64,000 nt of DNA from positions 33,220 through 97,219 of the forward strand of contig RWJK01001438.1 of assembly GCA_004335835.1 (NCBI GenBank). Direction: 5' to 3'. Under the pieces are notes generated by a model. It did not search any database and had not been told where the DNA came from. It worked only from the letters and a program-made list of their open reading frames with translations. Origin of the DNA: Scenedesmus sp. ARA3 (Eukaryota; Chlorophyta; Chlorophyceae; Sphaeropleales; Scenedesmaceae). Numbering within the stretch: position 1 is the first letter of the stretch; each line of letters opens with the position of its first letter. The position numbers and the translations under genes were made by a program. Below are positions 11,770 to 23,127 of this stretch, in pieces.

Positions 11770-12068
11770 CACGGGGGGCTGAGGCAGCTGCAGTCATGTG
11801 GCTAGCACATGTCAGCATTGCTTGAAGGTGCGCAGCTACGCATTTACCACGGTCCCTTGGGATCCTGGAGCCGTTTAGATTCGTCCTTTTACATGTGTGT
11901 GGACAGATGCAGTGGTGGCAGGCAGCTGCAGTCACATGGAACGTCCATGTGTGGCAGATACAGGGGTGTGGGCCAGCTGCAGTCACATCGCTATATGTAT
12001 GTATGTGGGCTGATACAGGGGCGTGAGGCAGCTGCAGCAGCGTAGCAGCTGCAGGGGTGTGTGAGGCA
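11770..12068. repeat. Diverged repeat around CAGCTGCAGTCACAT
   Basis: The block GGCAGCTGCAGTCACAT followed by GATACAGGGG occurs about four times with decreasing similarity. Confidence 0.6.
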
Positions 12069-12447
12069 AAACAGCTGCAAGCGTGTAAAACACCTGCCGT
12101 CACATATATTGCTGCATCCGGTGGTCCTGCAGCAGGAAAAGGGCGGGGTGCGCAACAGCATGCGGTTGCATTCTGTAATTGTGTCCTCAGGCAGCAACAG
12201 TTTGCTGTTGTGCCCTCAGCCGGCAATTGCCAGTTTAGGGAAGCGCTGTGGACGTTTGCAACAGCTGCAGTAGCTGTATGTGGTGGGACTGCAGTGCCGC
12301 GGCAGAGCTGCAGGTCTGCTGACCTGCATAGCATGTTTGTGGGTCTGTTTGCTGGAAGACCAATTGCAGTGAATATGAACGTGCGCACAGTGCGCAAAGC
12401 AAGGCTCTCTCAAGCACCCGCCATGCTGATCAGCAGGCCTAGGCGTG

Positions 12448-12495
12448 CTCTTGCATGCGGCTATTGCAGCATGTATTGTCTTCCCTGCAATTCTT
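12448..12495. repeat. Dispersed repeat B, copy 2
   Basis: Closely matches 3585-3645 over GCATGCGGCTATTGCAG and the following TGTATTGTCTTCCCTGC block. Confidence 0.6.
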
Positions 12496-14490
12496 TATTC
12501 TGGTCGTGCTGAGCAGCAAGGCTGAGCTTGTGTATGCGGCAGTAGTGGTGGGCAGCGCTAGCGCACATGGCCTGTACAGGCAGTGCACTGCCACTGCCTG
12601 CTGCACCATGTATGGTGTGGTCGTTGTGTGGAGGTCTCCGTACTGTGCCGGCCACATGGAGCAGCCCCAGGCAATAATGTTGGACGATACGATTTCGTCA
12701 GTGGCACTCATTGAGGTTGCAGTTTTGCTGTGGCACGTGTGCTACTATGACAACTAGTGCTGCTTCTGTCTGCCGTCATTGTGGCGGCCAGTCGCTGCTG
12801 TACATGTACATGTTCTCGAGTGGGTATTAAAGGCAGGGGGCAGCACAATGGCAGCCTGCCCCGGCAGTGTGGTGTCTGCCGATAGATCTAGTAGGCAGTA
12901 GTAACTTCTGTGGGCATTTCTTTGACATTATCGTGCAAGTGCCTTTGATACTTGAAGCTGACTGCACTTGGTCTGTTATCCAGTTTGTACCGGTAAATGT
13001 TCGTACCTGGAATCAAAGTAAGGAAGCAGGGCGCTTGTTACACATAGCGATTGACAGCCTGATGGCTGTGTCAGGTTTGGCATTCGCCCATGGCATGCAT
13101 GCCTGTCTGGCATAAGCCAGAACAGCCACCTGAAACTGCCTCAACCACTAGCACAGGCATCAAGGCATGTGCAACGTTGTTAACACTTGTCTCCACATCT
13201 GAGCCATCAGCACATGCACACAGCCACACACACTTGCATCTACAGACATCTCTGACGTGCATCAAGTATCCGAAACTACCAAAGGCACCAACGACCAAAG
13301 TAAGTACTGCGTAGCCTGAGCCATGGCACAGGTGTAAATGAAATATGGACTTAGGCCTCAACATGCCGATAGTGCAGTGAGTACTCACTGCAACCCCTTG
13401 GACGTGCTGCACAGTGCTATGACAGCTTTTGCAACGCCAAAACTGCTAAAAAAAATCTGCGCCGCAGCTCAGGCAGGCCAACACAGCTTGACATGATGCA
13501 GCTGGCCAGCTGCTGCTAATCCTTGCAAGCTATAACAATAGTCAGTTCAGCAGCATTCACAGCCGGTGCTCACAGGAGCACCTATGTGTAGGCAGATGTC
13601 TGCAGTCTTGACAACACATACCCAGGACTGTTTCCCTACGAAGCAAAGTGCCACAGTCAGTCAAGCCAGGTACTAGTTGCTAAACCTGCGACCTGCAATT
13701 CACGCACTTGCTTTGTAACCAAGTGGTTGCAACCAAGTGGTTGAATCTTGCCTTGGCAAGGTCAGACATGGAAGATATCACAACAAGCTGCACGAGAGGG
13801 CACAATCAGCTGCACGCACACTCAAATAAAACACAACCACTGCATATCTCAAAAGAGTAACCTGATCAGGTTAGGGTCATGACCCTGACATCAGCCGATT
13901 CAGCCGCAACATTGTGGCATCAATGCGATCCACAGGAGTACTGTTTCTGTGATCAGATTCTCCCTAGCTCTGACAGAAAATGACATCACATCACCCACAC
14001 AGATGACATGTGTAATCAAGCCAAAGATCAGCAGACCATAGCGTCGGTACAACACACACAGATCACCGCTGCATTTAAGGCTGACTGTAACACAGAATAG
14101 CAACTAAACTATCTGCATTCCTTCTGCAGGAAATATCTGCAAGCACGCGTTCAATTATAATAACTGGACATTCACGCGTGAATGCCGTACGGCAATGCCA
14201 CCTCTGGTCATCAGTCGTGCATACAAGCAATGGTTTCTGGTTGAAGTAGGGTGGGCTAGGCTGCAAGGGCAGGACAGTTGAAAAAGTACCGGTACAGCTG
14301 AAACGACTGTCGGCTGCCAATTCAATCACAACATCATATGCTGCTACTGTTTGATATTCTGTATTGAACACCATAACAACAGTACACAGGAATGGCCTGA
14401 CACGTTCAGAATACATCAAAAATCATTTCCCAGCTCATTTCGTCCTTCAGTGCAATTCATCAATCAAGCCTTCACAATCGTTCAGAATCC

Positions 14491-16824
14491 TCATTTGCTG
14501 CTGCTGCCGCCGTTTCTCAGGCAGCAGCTCACTGCGCGCATACAATGCACAGCAATTAAACAACAATCAACCCTTTTTTTAAAGGCGCGGCTGGACTCGC
14601 GCACACATATGGGCTGCTGCTGCAGCAGCTGGCCGTTGATATTGCGCACCGCGCGCTGCACCGCCCGCTGCCCGCAGCCTGCGTCATACACCACGTAGCC
14701 GTAGCCCAGGCTCGCCTTGGTGGCGGGGCTGCGCAAAATCCACAGGCTGTGCACGCGCCCGCAGATCGAAAACAGCTGCAGCAGCGCGGCCTCGTCCACA
14801 AAGCCTGGCAGGTTGCCCACATACACGCCAGCACGGCGCGCACTGCCAGCTGCTGCACTGCTGGCAGCAGTAGCACCCGCTGCTGTGTGTCCCGCGGTCC
14901 TGCCGTTGCTGCTGCGTGCGTGTGCCGCTGCAGTGTGTGAGGGCCTGAGCGCTGCTGCAGCAGCCCCCGCTGCAGGGTGGCCCGCGGTCCTGCCGCCATT
15001 GCTGCTTGGTGCTGTTGCTGCTGCTGCTGCTGCTGCAGTGTGTGAGGGGCTGGACTCTGCATCCGGGTGGGCTGCGGGTGCAATGCTGCTGCTGATAATG
15101 GTGGGGCTGCGCGGCCGCGTGCTGCCTGCTGCTGCTGGCTCCCCGCGCTGCGCCGCCTTGGCATTGCCGCTGCTGCTGCTGTTGTTATTGCTCTGCAGCA
15201 GCAGGAGTAATGCTGGCTGCGCGTACTGTGCTGCTGCTGTTGCTGCTGCTGCTGCTGCCACTGTACTGCCGCCCTGGGCGAAGCTGAAGCGGCTGCGGTT
15301 GCGGCTGTAGGGTGATGCGCTGGCGCCAGCAGCGCTGCTGGGGTGGTGGCTGCCGGGGGGTGGCGCGCCCTGCCGGCTGCCCTGCTGGCCCTGCTGCGGT
15401 ACCTCAGCCTGTGGGGCATTGCCGCTGCTGCTGCTGCTGCTGGCGCTGTTGCTGCTAGCATTGTCGTTGCTGTTGTCCACCAAGCTGCTCCATGCCTTGG
15501 TTGCAGGGGCCTTGGCGCCGTGGGCAGGCGATGCAATCAGGTGCACGATCGCGTCAGCTTCGTGGCTGTTACATGAGGAGCTGTCTTCCAGGTTGGTGCT
15601 TGGCAGCTCAGCGTCTGCAGCAGCGCACAGGTTGTTGTCTGCTGCAGGGGCAGGGGTGGTGGGGCGCTTGGTGCTGCTGGCAGCCAGGGTTGCTGCTGCT
15701 GCATTGCTGCTGGAGGTGGCTGGATAGGGCAGGCTGTTGCTGCCAACTGGAGCAGCAATGGCCTTCATGGTGTTGCTGCCAATGGTGGTGACGGTTGTGG
15801 TGGTGCTTGTGGTGCACCACAGCCATGTGGTGGTGGTAGTTGTGGTAGTTGTGGTAGTTGTGGTAGCTGTGGTGGTGGTGGCAGGCTGCTGGCTGGCTGG
15901 GCAATCCACAGCTGAACCAGTCACAGCAGGGAAAGCCGTAAAGGTGTGAAAGGTGTTGGGCTCAGCTGTCTTGGTCAGGGCAAGGCTGCTGCTGCTGCTG
16001 TTGCTGGGCGAGCGGGGTGCCAGCAGAGAGGACAGCACAGCACCCTTGGACGCAGCACACCACCTGTGTAAGGCAGCAGGGATGAACAAAGCAGCACGCA
16101 GATGATAGGTTATGGAGCCTTTTCGGGTTGCAATGTTCTTAGCCTGAAGCAAAGAGAAGCAAGGCATGCAGCCTGACATCTGCAGCAGTGGGCAGTGCTG
16201 CTGCTTCAACTCAAAATTTGAAATCATCACATCAAAAACACTGCCAGGCTGTGCAAGCAGCACCTCAGCACTGCTGCATTTGCTGCAAGTGAATCATCCT
16301 CACCTGTATGATGCTTTTGCGAATCGAACAAGGTAGGCAGATGCTGGGCGGGCGAAGTACAGCGCCAGGTGAGCCAGCTGCTGCACTGCCTTCCCGCCAG
16401 CGCTGCTGATGTTGCCGGTGAAGCGCCACTGGCTCGCCAGGAACAACTTGAAAGCCCGGATAGAGTTCTGGATGGCAGGGCTGTGCGCGCTGGCAGGGCT
16501 GCTGAGCGATGTCCTGCTGTGCTGGCATGCCACGGCGATACGTTTGCTGGTGTAGTGCGCTGCGCCGGCCGCCAGAGCAAAGGTGAATGCCACGAGACTA
16601 GGTTTGAAGCTGCAAGCCACTGGCATAGGGAAGTGGTTGATGGCGAGGGCTTCAATGGAGTCGCAAGTTGCCATGGCCATCTTGGCGAGAGTGTTCGTAA
16701 AGTCTGGGCGCCTCAGCTCAGTCACAAACCGGCGAAAAGACATGAAACTAGCTGAAATTGACGTTATCAGGCACAACAGGCACGCGAGCAGTTCGAGAGC
16801 ATGAAAGACCGTTGTAAGAGACAT
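14491..16824 (-). CDS. RRM RNA-binding protein with hydrophobic N-terminal exon
   Basis: Exon 1 is 16824-16304 and exon 2 is 16063-14491, joined in phase 2 (donor TACAG/GTGAGG, acceptor CTTACACAG), giving about 697 residues. The C-terminus has one RNA recognition motif (residues about 587-665): RNP2-like VYVGNL and RNP1-like LGYGYVVY at the expected spacing. Exon 1 (about 174 residues) has a Leu-rich hydrophobic stretch right after the start (ELLACLLCLITSISASF) and another near FTFALAAGAA, so it may be membrane-anchored or organelle-targeted. The middle is Ala/Ser/Thr-rich low complexity, including a Thr run. The splice joining the two parts is phase-consistent but unproven: exon 1 may be a separate small gene with the RRM gene starting near 16263. 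An in-frame ATG at 16866 would add 14 residues. Confidence 0.6.
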
Positions 16825-17390
16825 CTCAACAGCGTTTCGTGAAGAGTAAAGAAAACAAGTAGTCACGCTTTACTTGACGAAAGAAGGTGTGTTAAACCAC
16901 TTTGAAGGCTCTTTTGGTGTATGCGCTGCCCTGCCTGCTACAAAGTGCCTATGTTGTAGTGACTTGTCACTTTTCAAAGCTACAGCCACTCGAGTCGGCC
17001 GCTGACGCTTAAAGTGCTATGTAAAGCACTAAACGTATCGCCTTAATATAATGTAAATAACGAAAGGCTGTTCACCGGTGGCAATGGAACTAGTGACTTG
17101 GCTGTAGCAGCGAAGCAGCTGCACAGTGGACCGGTAGAGTGCACTGCCGGAGGTGACAGCCCGGCAACCAGTATGTACCATGACGCCCATGCTCCCACGT
17201 AGCTGCTGTCCCACTTATTTCGTACAACAACTGTGAAACATCTTGTGAAGTAGTGCAGCACTCATCGATCACTGGCAATGCTGGTACAGCAGCAGAATAC
17301 TTTGGCGACGTACAGCACCCAACTCAAGCGCTGCGGCTGCGAATCTCAAGGTCACCATCAACGTCGACGCTTAAGCTGTAAACCTCTCGC
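16825..17390. promoter_or_regulatory. Divergent intergenic region, candidate bidirectional promoter
   Basis: It separates the RRM gene (minus) from the gene starting at 17391 (plus). It has no repeats and no convincing exon. No core promoter motif is clear; the promoter role is inferred from gene orientation. Confidence 0.35.
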
Positions 17391-19885
17391 ATGCTGGTGC
17401 TGATCGACACGTTCAGGAGCAGCTCTCTCGATGATGCAGTTGCTGCACTCCTTTCCGGCGTCTGCAGCTCCACGGACAGCACACGCACGCAGGTAACCGA
17501 CTATAAGTCTGATCCAAAGCTAAGATAGGGCTAGCTATCTGCTGCAGGTGCTTCAGGGCGCCCCAGCTGCTGCTACTGCTGTGCTGATTACTGCTGTGAT
17601 GCGCGCTGCCGCTGCAGCAGACATATCGCCTGCGCCTTGAGCTTATTCAGCCTCAAAGCAGCCACAAGCAGCGCAGGGAGCCGGATCTTACGCATGCTAC
17701 GTTTGAAGCGCGTGTAGCCGCTGGCAGCAGCAGTGCTTTGCGGTCAGTCACTGTCTGGCACCGCCTCAACAGCACCAATCCGGCCACCGCCTCCAAGGTT
17801 AGGTCGATACAGCACAAACAGCATGATCTGAAGGATACAGCACAAACAGCATGATCTGAAGGATACAGCACAAACAGCATGATCTGAAGGATACAGCACA
17901 AACAGCATGATCTGAAGGATACAGCACAAACAGCATGATCTGAAGGATACAAATAGCCTGCTTCTTATAATTGATCTGCTGCATGCTGATCCAGTTGTGG
18001 CTGGACATCCTGCTGCTGCTAATGCATGTCCAATGCTGCAATGTATCGGCAGACTGCTGTTTTCTCAGTTCCTCTTACAACCATGTTACGCAAGCGGCAA
18101 AACACACCACCGACACAGATGTTCATACCTGTTGTGGTGCTGTGGGTGCAGGGCTACACTGTGCACTGCCATGGCTGCGGCTGTAACAGCCCGCCCCTGG
18201 CTAATGAGCAGCAGGCACTGCAGTACGCGCAGCAACATGTGATCAGCAGCGACAGCAGCAGCAGCAACCGCAGCCGCCTGTATGCTAGCGGCACTGCAGC
18301 CAGCCAGCAGCCACCACTGTGCAGCAACTTGCTGCAGTATGTGGCACAAGAGCTGAGCTGTACAGCTGCAAATGTTGAGGCGCAGGCATCTGCAGTTGAT
18401 GCGTGCATAGTGCAGGTGCTGGCTCGTGCACTAGCACTTGCAGCGCTGCATATTGTTGCTAGCACACAGCCTGGGCAGCAGCAGCAACTACAGCCAGACA
18501 GTCAGTTCAAACCTACCGCAGCAGCGGCAGCAGCAGTTGCAGCAGCATGTGATGCTGCATCGCTGGCACCCATGCCAGCAGCAGCAGAGCTGCAGCCGTG
18601 GCGCGGTTGGGCCATCAGCTGCCTGACAAGCGACACACAGCTCATCACTGCCGTCAATGACTGGCTGAGGCCTAGCTTGCATAGCTGGCGGCTGCACAAC
18701 GGCAGCAGCAGCAGCAGCAGCAGTGGTGCGCAGCAGCTGCGTGCTAGCCTGCTGGATGTTATAACGCAGCCGCCGTATATTGCTGTAGCCCAGCAGGGTG
18801 CAGAGGCTGTAGTGGAAAAGCTGGCGGTGCTGCTGAAAAGGTATGCGTGTGAACACAATGCACAGCAGGCAGCAGCTACAGCAGCAGCAGCAATGACACC
18901 ACGCAGCTGCATCACAACTGGTGATTGCAGCATCCTCTCTAGTAGCAGCAGGAGCAGCAGCAGCAGCAGCGCTGGTGCGTTGCTGGAAGATCTGCTGTCA
19001 GGCGATCCTGTGTTCAGCCAGCTGCTGCCACCTCAACGTGTGCCAGCACTGCTCAGCCGAGCAGGCATCAGCAGCTTGGCAGCTGTTGAGGCAGCAATGC
19101 AGCAGCCGTTCATAACTGACACGCATGTGCAAGTGTGTGCGCGGTGCGGCCTGTCGCCTGGCGGCCTAAGGGGGTTGAAGTACAGCGCCCAGCTGCGGGG
19201 CTGCAGCTACTGCACAGTGTGCGTGTGCATCAATTGCATTGCCAAGTATGAGGCACCAACGGCAGCAGCAGCAGCAGCAGGGGTCAAAGCAGTAGCAGCA
19301 GCAGCTGCTGCGTCGCCGTGGCCCCACGGGCTGTGCATGTGGTGCCAGGATCATGCTGATGCACAAGCCTTTGTTGCCAGCTGCTGCAGCAGCAGCAGCA
19401 GCAACAGCGGGCTGTTTGCATGGCAGCAAGGGCCAGCGACAGCAGCAGATGTAGAAGCGGCTGCTGCTGCCGGTGTGCCGCTCACGCTGCCTCAGCAGCA
19501 GCTGCTGCTGACCTGCCAGCCGAGCTGCCCTAGCGGGGTCGGCCTGAGCAGATGCAGCTGGCGGCTGGTTCAACCGCCCAGTAGCAGGCAGCTGCAGATG
19601 CCACCTGGCTACCTTGCACTGCAAGTGCAAGAGGAGGCTGAGGTGCAGCAGATGCCTCTGGATCATGCAGCAGCAGCAGCAGCAGCAGAAGGTGGCGCAG
19701 TGTCTGCTGCTGCTGGCTTGCTGCTGCTGGGTCCTGATGGGCTGTTGGCTGTCAGCTTGCAGGAAGCAGTGAGCAGGGCAGAGCAGCAGGCATTGCAGGC
19801 AGACACGCAATACAAACGTGCACAGAGGCAGCAGCAACAGCTGCAGCTGCACCTGGAGCTACAGCAGCAGCTGCGACAGCAGCAA

Positions 19886-19976
<91 letters not shown>

Positions 19977-20177
19977 TGCAGCAGCAGCCTGTGCGAGTAG
20001 TGGAAAGGCAGCCGGCGTTGAAGCGACACGATCAGCAGCAGCCGCCACATGGCTGGTCATCACAGCAGCAGCCACAACAGCACTTGCAGCAGCAGCAGCA
20101 GCAGCAGCAGGTGGGCGGCTGTTTACAGCACCCACCAACGCCGGAACTGCAAGAAGGCTGCGTTCCACATGCTAGCC

Positions 20178-20220
<43 letters not shown>

Positions 20221-21292
20221 CAATAGTACAGACAGAAGTAGCAAGCACAGCAGGCCTAGTCCTAGCAATTCCGCTGCTGCGGCTCCTGCGCCGCAGCTCA
20301 ATAGTCAGCCGATGCAGCTGCAGCCAGCCTGCCACCTGCAGCAGCTGCTGCAGCACCTCATGGCCCGGCATCAGCAGCTGGCTGCAAGCTGGCAGGCTAG
20401 TAAAAACAAACTGGATTGGCAGGGGCTGCAGATGCTGTCACAGATCGCCACAGCACTGTCGAGCCTTCCTGCCAGCAGCAGCAAGCAAGACTTTGCGCAG
20501 TGCCTGCTGCAGCCGCTGCCAGCAGAGCTGGCTCCTGGCGGGGCGCAGGTGTCACATGGTGGTGGAAGTAACAGTGTTAGTGACAACGTAACAGGTGTGG
20601 CGGCTGGCAGGAGGGGCAGCAGCGGCGGTAGCAGCTGCATGCTGCTGGATCTGCTGCTGTTCAGTTGGCTGGCAGAGGTGCAGCAGACCGGCTGCGAGGT
20701 GATGCAAGGAGCCGCGGCAGCAGCAGCAGCAGCAGCACAAGGCAACGGCAGCAGCAGTGTGCGTGAGGTGCTTGCTGGCACGTGTGTGCTGCTGCTGGCG
20801 CTGCTGGTGCAGTGCTGGCAGCCGGCAGCTGCTGAGGCAGCCGTCGCCGACGCAGCAGCAGCAGCAGCAGCAGAGCCTGCAGCCCAACTTGCCGCACAGC
20901 CTGCAGCAGCACAGCTTGCAGCCACAGCAGAGCCTGCCAGCGCTGTCGCAGCTGCGACAGCAGCAGCAGCAGCAGCGGATCCTTCAGTAGCAGCAGAGCC
21001 TACAGCAGAGGCCACCAGCATCACCAATCTCAAGCTGCAGCTGGCAGCTGGCCTGGTGCAAGGCACTGCGCTGCTGCTGCTGCACTGGCCAGACAGCAGC
21101 AGCAGCAGCAGTGACAGCAGCAGCAGCAGCAGTGCTGCTGCTGCTGCTGGGCGAGCAGCCATGCACAGGTTGGGCATGGCGAGGGTGTGGAAGCAGCAGC
21201 TGCTTGAGTTTGGGGAGGGGCTGGACCTGCCTGCTGCTGTGCGGGTGGTGCAGCAGCAAGTGGAGGGGATGTGGGGGCTGTGCGGGGTGTAG
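17391..21292 (+). CDS. Large Cys-rich, Gln-rich protein, unrecognised
   Basis: The model has three exons: 17391-17492 (starts MLVLIDTFRSSS), 17618-17797 (acceptor CCGCTGCAG, donor AAG/GTTAGG) and 18152-21292 (acceptor GGGTGCAG). All join in phase 0, about 1,140 residues. The exon 2 donor is the weakest point; the last exon could instead be translated from 18026. Its N-terminus has VHCHGCGC. Further on there is a Cys-rich block: CARCG, then CSYCTVCVCINC, then CMWC, which looks metal-binding but matches no finger I can name. A Gln tract of about 30 residues (19889-19978) is followed by Ala- and Ser-rich stretches and several Leu-rich helices. A regulatory or chromatin role is possible; I assign no function. 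Its C-terminus is duplicated downstream (21188-21665). Confidence 0.6.
17806..17952. repeat. 28-bp tandem repeat, x5
   Basis: Five almost identical units of GATACAGCACAAACAGCATG plus ATCTGAAG lie in intron 2 of the 17391-21292 gene, starting right after the predicted donor at 17798. There are no spacers, so it is a minisatellite. Confidence 0.92.
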
Positions 21293-21665
21293 GCTGACCT
21301 GCAACAGCACTATGCATGATTCTTGTGTTTCTGAAAGTTCACGGATAGCCTGTTGGGGAGCCGTTGGCTCGGCCAGTGACATGCTTACAGCAGTTCAAAG
21401 GGTTGAGCAGCAGCGGTGGAAGCAGCAGCTGCTTGAGCTGGTGGAGGGGCTCGACCTGGAGGCAGGCAGGCAGGCTGCCTGCTGCTGTGCGGGTGGTGCA
21501 GCAGCAAGTTGGGGGTATTCGGGGGCTGTGCGGGCTGTAGGCTGATGTGGAAAAGCACCATGCAAATATCTTTTTGAATTTTGAAGGACACGGATAGCCT
21601 GTTGGGGAGCTGATTTGGCTCCCCCAGTCACACTGATGGCTCGTAGCAGTCAAAGCGTTGAGCAG
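21188..21665 (+). repeat. Tandem duplication of gene 3' end and 3' flank
   Basis: The segment from GGAAGCAGCAGCTGCTTGAG (about 21189) through the stop codon to TTGAGCAGCAG (about 21412) recurs at about 21418-21668. Both contain GTGCGGGTGGTGCAGCAGCA, a TAG stop and CACGGATAGCCTGTTGGGGA. The second copy has extra GGCA units and substitutions, so it is diverged rather than a recent identical copy. Confidence 0.88.
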
Positions 21666-21668
21666 CAG

Positions 21669-22336
21669 GAGCATGGGTTTGCAGGAGCAGCCAGTGCTGC
21701 ATGCACAGGCACGTGTTCGCGGGCCCGGTCCCGTGAGCACAGCACTCATTCGTGCTCTTTTTACGTGTCATTACCATTTGGAAGGGTCCAGTAGTGTGCT
21801 GCACAATTGTGTTTCTGCCTGGCCCAGGCTGCATCAGGTGCACTTGACACCACACTAGACACACTGTTGGTGCAGCATCATGGAGTGAGCACAACAAGAG
21901 TGCTCTGAGGTGAGATCACAAGAAGCAACACAAGCAGCAAACATCTGCTGTACTACAGAGCTAAGCTCTAGACTAGTTGTGCAGGTGAGAACAGAAGAAC
22001 AGACGGTTGTGTCTCAGCAGCCGACATACTTGTGTCCACATTCAACCGTCCAACCTGAATCGTACACACCACACACCACGGAGCAGGAACTGGTCGCACC
22101 TGGTTTGTTTTGAACCAAGCGTTCAATGTCACTGGACCTCTTGTTGAGCATGTGAGCATTGGGTTGCTCTGCTGGGGTAGGCAACTCACTCTTGGCCACG
22201 TTGCGTGCACTGAGCTGCAAGACGGCCTCGTCGTCAGCCTGCTGCATATTATCCCAATTAGAAGCAGAGCCTGCTGCTGCTGCTGCTGCCTTGCTGCAAC
22301 AGCTGCTGCTGCTGCTGCTGCTGCCCTGCTGCAACA

Positions 22337-22379
<43 letters not shown>

Positions 22380-23127
22380 CTGCTAGCTACTAATGCTGCT
22401 GCACTGACGTCCACAGCCGTTGATTGGGTGTTCTACACGGCAGATAATGAAGCAAACAACATTGCACAAACCACAAAATTCCGAGGGGAAGGGGGGGGGG
22501 GAGCAGCAAGCGAATTTTCGGAACATGCGGCACACGCTTGACCCCGGGTAAGCGATTGAGGCAAATGGGTACAAGTTGATCCACCCCGGGTAAGCGATGT
22601 TAGGCCCGTTTTCATTAATTCGGTGTCTCAGTCTCAAATACACCGCCCCCCAGCACTGGACAACGCCCTAAAAAACCCTGCTGGTTTTGTCTTGGGTCAT
22701 GTAACATATTATGCAGTAATCAACTATTAGCTGGGGCAAAGTTGCACGTTGATAAGGGACGGCCACATTCAAACGCTGTCACATGTGAACCACCTCAACT
22801 GCCTGACTGCTCATCTTCACTTGACTCCGGTCCAAACGGAACGAGAACCGCCGTTGCGTGACGTTCAATAAATGCGACACGAAAAAGTACGTTTGAAGCT
22901 TAAATGACGCGTCGATCGCCATTGGGATTTGATTGCGTCAAGCAGCACAGTACCCGAACACTATCTGTTGCTGCCTGCCTAAGACATCGCCTTACCACTG
23001 GATTTGGCCCCTGATAGCACCGATCACGATTGAATGGAGGATCTAGTGTGCAGTATGTAAAGCAACCAGCTCGGGCTGGGAGGACGTGCAGCCAGACAGC
23101 AGCAGAAGCAGCACCTAGCAAGGCAGC
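21669..23127. other. Intergenic region upstream of SEC3
   Basis: It contains CTG runs (22272-22382), a G run near 22490 and two close copies of CCCCGGGTAAGCGAT (about 22542 and 22585). 22600-23050 is more AT-rich and may be the SEC3 promoter. No exon is supported. Confidence 0.4.

Larger units (their letters stand above)
8378..14490. other. Gene-poor region, 6.1 kb
   Basis: I find no exon with recognisable protein similarity, and no pair of splice sites joining into a long frame. The region holds several unrelated minisatellites and a copy of dispersed repeat B, listed separately. 12760-14480 is plainer, somewhat more AT-rich sequence without visible structure; its right end is presumably 3' UTR or flank of the RRM gene. 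Confidence 0.5.

Noticed and set aside
12867..13115. 82-codon plus-strand frame in the gene-poor region
   Set aside because: Looks mildly protein-like but has no motif, splice partner or conserved pattern.
14075..14419. 114-codon minus-strand frame downstream of the RRM gene
   Set aside because: No recognisable family and no splice link to the RRM exons; more likely 3' UTR or flank.
17806..17952. 28-bp repeat array as CRISPR
   Set aside because: Contiguous identical units without spacers, lying in an intron.
17653..18041. Overlapping minus-strand frames with repeated CCILQIMLFVLYPSD
   Set aside because: Translation of the 28-bp repeat; not a gene.
20371..21177. 268-codon minus-strand frame
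   Set aside because: Ala/Leu/Ser shadow of the CAG-rich exon of the 17391-21292 gene.
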